Source: Liolophura sinensis (lineage: Eukaryota; Mollusca; Polyplacophora; Chitonida; Chitonidae). From it: 64,000 nucleotides of DNA. The position numbers were made by a program, and so were the translations under genes. The notes under the pieces are model-generated. The model was given only the letters and a program-made list of their open reading frames with translations, made no database searches and was not told where the DNA came from. The first letter of the stretch is position 1. Each line of letters starts with the position of its first letter. Where the stretch lies: assembly GCF_032854445.1 (NCBI RefSeq), contig NC_088295.1, positions 40,413,385 through 40,477,384 of the forward strand, in the 5' to 3' direction. Positions 61,876-64,000 of the stretch are shown here, piece after piece.

Positions 61876-62401
61876 GCTATCCAATTCAACATGACGGAGA
61901 ATATACAGCCCTAGCCCTTCACGCTAGTTTTTTCAGTAATAACTTTATTGACGTTGATTGAAATTATTACACCACAAACAGGAGCTAACAAATGCTATAA
62001 AGTGAAATATATGCAGGAACTTCCGGTATATTGCTACCCAAGGAAAGATATTTTACAGTCTCAAGATTGAAAATATCCCTCTCATCGTAAAGTCTTCGGC
62101 CCTGGTAAGACGCACCATCTGGACAGTCTGTAGCTCCAGAGAATTTGGATATAGTAATATAAACAGTTTCCCTGTGCATTATTTCATATTGCTTGGTTTT
62201 TTAAGCAGAATTAGGTGATATCAATCAACAAAGTTGTCGAAAGAAGTACAGCAAAAGAGCTATATTATGTTAAACGTGATTACAACACAGCATTTTGAAT
62301 CATTCTAAACCAGTGAGGTCTTATAAACTGAAATTACATGTAACATCACTGTATTTCTTTACCAAATTCTGCTTAAGCCACGGTCCTAGGGGATGTGTAA
62401 T

Positions 62402-62512
62402 TTGCTACTATTTAAGTTCAATTAGATGAACAGTTAGAATAAAACCCTAACAGACGTAAAATGACAACAGGCCATATTTCACCTCTGACACGTCGCTGGT
62501 CTGGTTTTACTT
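62402..62512 (-). repeat. Dispersed repeat family R3, copy at 62.4 kb
   Basis: The reverse complement contains gtaaaaccagaccagcgacg and the end tagggttttattctaactgt, shared with the 58.3 and 59.8 kb copies. Confidence 0.6.
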
Positions 62513-62527
62513 TCTAGGCTGTGCGTA

Positions 62528-62785
62528 CCGGCCCCCAATATCTCATTCGGTAGAGCGTCTGCTTCGGCGGCGGTAGATCCAGGTTCAATCCTGCGTTGGG
62601 TCCCATCTAAACCCTTAAAAGAGGAAGTTGTAACTTCCTCGCTTGGCGTTCAGCATTAAGGGGATAGTGCATCGACTGATTGACCCGTATCAGTATAATG
62701 GCTGGGGCGGGGCGGCTTATTTCCTTTCGGTAAGTGGTCTCAGTGAAGCAGCACTAGATAAAAGAGCGGTGGTAAAACGGATCAG
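62528..62785 (+). mobile_element. tRNA-derived SINE family 2, head and body
   Basis: The tRNA-like head has ctcattcggtagagcgtctg and a box B-like aggttcaatcctgcg, then the body cctcgcttggcgttcagcat and gggatagtgcatcgactgat, atcagtataatgg. The head retains enough tRNA character to mimic a tRNA gene, but the acceptor arms do not pair convincingly. Confidence 0.8.
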
Positions 62786-62989
62786 TCTGCTGTAATCGCA
62801 GAATACTTCAACACTCAAACAACAGACTTTCTGTTACAATTAACAGATTAATTTTTTGAGTGCATCTATATCCTGTGCTCTTAGTTACACCATTATCGCC
62901 ATCAAAGGTTCAGTAAATTTTATAATTATAGATCCATGATTGGATTTCGAGAAATACATATTCAAATCCGTATGGATTCCGAATATTTA

Positions 62990-63097
62990 GGCTCTACTAA
63001 AGCACTGGATAAAAAAGCCGTGGAAACAATCCTGCACATTACATGCGCTCTAAGGATGCATTCGTCGTTAAACCCCAAGCACTCACTCACTCACTCT
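62990..63097 (+). mobile_element. SINE family 2, 3' part
   Basis: aaagcactggataaaaaagc continues to cgttaaaccccaagcactca and ctcactcac, the typical family 2 tail. The preceding agcactagataaaagagc at 62755 is a second version of the same segment, so this is either a second truncated copy or a duplication. Confidence 0.7.
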
Positions 63098-63239
63098 ATG
63101 CTGTACACTAGTACTTATGGCGGTAATGACATGGGTTACGAGACGGAAGACAATGAACATAACATGCCAGCAAGTCACGGTGCATGCATGATATATGGCC
63201 CCAATATTATACATACAAAGACACTTGCGCTGAAATCTA

Positions 63240-63560
63240 GCACAACAACTTGTGTTGTTTTCATTCAACACAGAAATGTGTTACCCCAACACAAACATGT
63301 GTTACCCCCAAAAAAACGTGTTAACCTAGCACCAACATGTGTTAAATAAATGTGCACGTATACATGTTTGTGTTACAAAATAATACAACATAAACTTATG
63401 TTGAACCAAAATGAGGTAATGTATGCTGAATAACAACCTAACTTGTGTTGGTACAAGAAAAACTTGTGTATTTTACATAAGTATTGTGTGTAACATCCAA
63501 CACATCTGGTGTTTCCACTCTTTCAACACCAGACCATGTGTTAATTCAACACAAGATAGA
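63240..63560. repeat. AACACA/TGTGTT-rich low-complexity stretch
   Basis: Repeated caacacaaacatgtgttac and related words on both strands (tgtgttaccc, aacacaag). No fixed period. Confidence 0.6.
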
Positions 63561-64000
63561 GTTGTTCAAATATGACAAGTTTATGTTCGTACAAGGCAGG
63601 TGTTTTTGTGTATATTTTTGAGATATATCTCAAAGATATGAATGAAAAGTCCCTGGCTTTTGCTCAATGATTAGAATTCAACCAAAGCTAACGCTGCAAT
63701 TGCCTTGTTCTTATTTTATCGGACATTCTATGATTATCGGTTCCTGGGATGATCAGGTAAAAGTGTTGTGTGTTAAAAGATAAATGACAATTTCCCCCAA
63801 ATAATTGCTTTCAGAAGTATATCAGAGACTTTTTTTATTAATTTTACGTAACACTTCTGTTTGTAAATACGGACTAAAAGATTAGGACCGAAGACAATTG
63901 TATCAAAGGCACTGATGCCATTATAGACAGGCATTGGAACACAAAAGACAAGTATATCACAGTGCCCAGGCCATTGGAGCACGAGAATTTGTAAAGAACA

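Noticed and set aside
61609-61961. Three overlapping ORFs repeating YPTVYISN
   Set aside because: Product of the 18 bp array, a multiple of three, so every frame without a stop stays open.
62535-62615. A possible tRNA gene
   Set aside because: Box A and B-like sequences are present, but it continues directly into the SINE family 2 body and the acceptor stem does not pair.
63083-63349. Overlapping ORFs at 62936-63349 and 63083-63271
   Set aside because: They cover a SINE tail and an AACACA-rich stretch; nothing protein-like.

Overview
This window is animal nuclear DNA, probably from a mollusc and perhaps a bivalve. It is AT-rich and intron-rich. It carries tRNA-derived SINEs with a 3' end reading taaaacaccaatcaaataaa, a second SINE family whose tail is rich in actcactcac, short palindromic elements and many minisatellites. 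The taxon is inferred from remembered repeat families and has not been checked.

One protein-coding gene dominates and lies on the minus strand, from about 55.5 kb down to 6.16 kb. It is a Rab37 (Rab26/37 group) small GTPase split into small exons. I assembled it from splice sites, phase and homology: first exon 1a (55.45 kb), P-loop exon 2a (35.2 kb), a second first exon 1b (33.1 kb), P-loop exon 2b (22.4 kb), exon 3 (18.85 kb), two alternative switch II exons 4a (13.8 kb) and 4b (13.4 kb), exon 5 (8.75 kb), exon 6 (7.85 kb), exon 7 (7.35 kb) and terminal exon 8 (6.16 kb). All joins keep frame, and G1 to G5 and the C-terminal prenylation cysteines are intact.

The most interesting feature is that two functional segments of the GTPase are duplicated as alternative exons. 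The P-loop/switch I exon exists as 2a and 2b, each 111 nt with phases 0/0. The transcript order 1a-2a-1b-2b implies that start-site choice sets which P-loop is used. The switch II exon exists as 4a and 4b, each 67 nt with phases 0/1, and including both would shift the frame. Together they predict a combinatorial set of Rab37 isoforms of about 210 to 227 residues. The 1a/2a form resembles a human RAB37 isoform as I remember it. I do not know of a description of the switch II pair.

The introns hold tandem arrays: 34 bp units at 9.6-12.1 kb with a duplicated higher-order block, 43 bp at 15.3-16.5 kb, 67 bp at 20.6-21.15 kb and 129 bp at 24.3-26.3 kb. They also hold MITE-like elements, SINEs and an (AT)n hairpin at 34.4-34.7 kb. 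Outside the gene, 1-6 kb holds minisatellites, SINEs and an unexplained 87-residue ORF with a membrane segment. The 55.5-64 kb flank holds a decayed Ty3/gypsy fragment, dispersed repeats, an 18 bp array and a second SINE family. No rRNA, functional tRNA or CRISPR array was seen.
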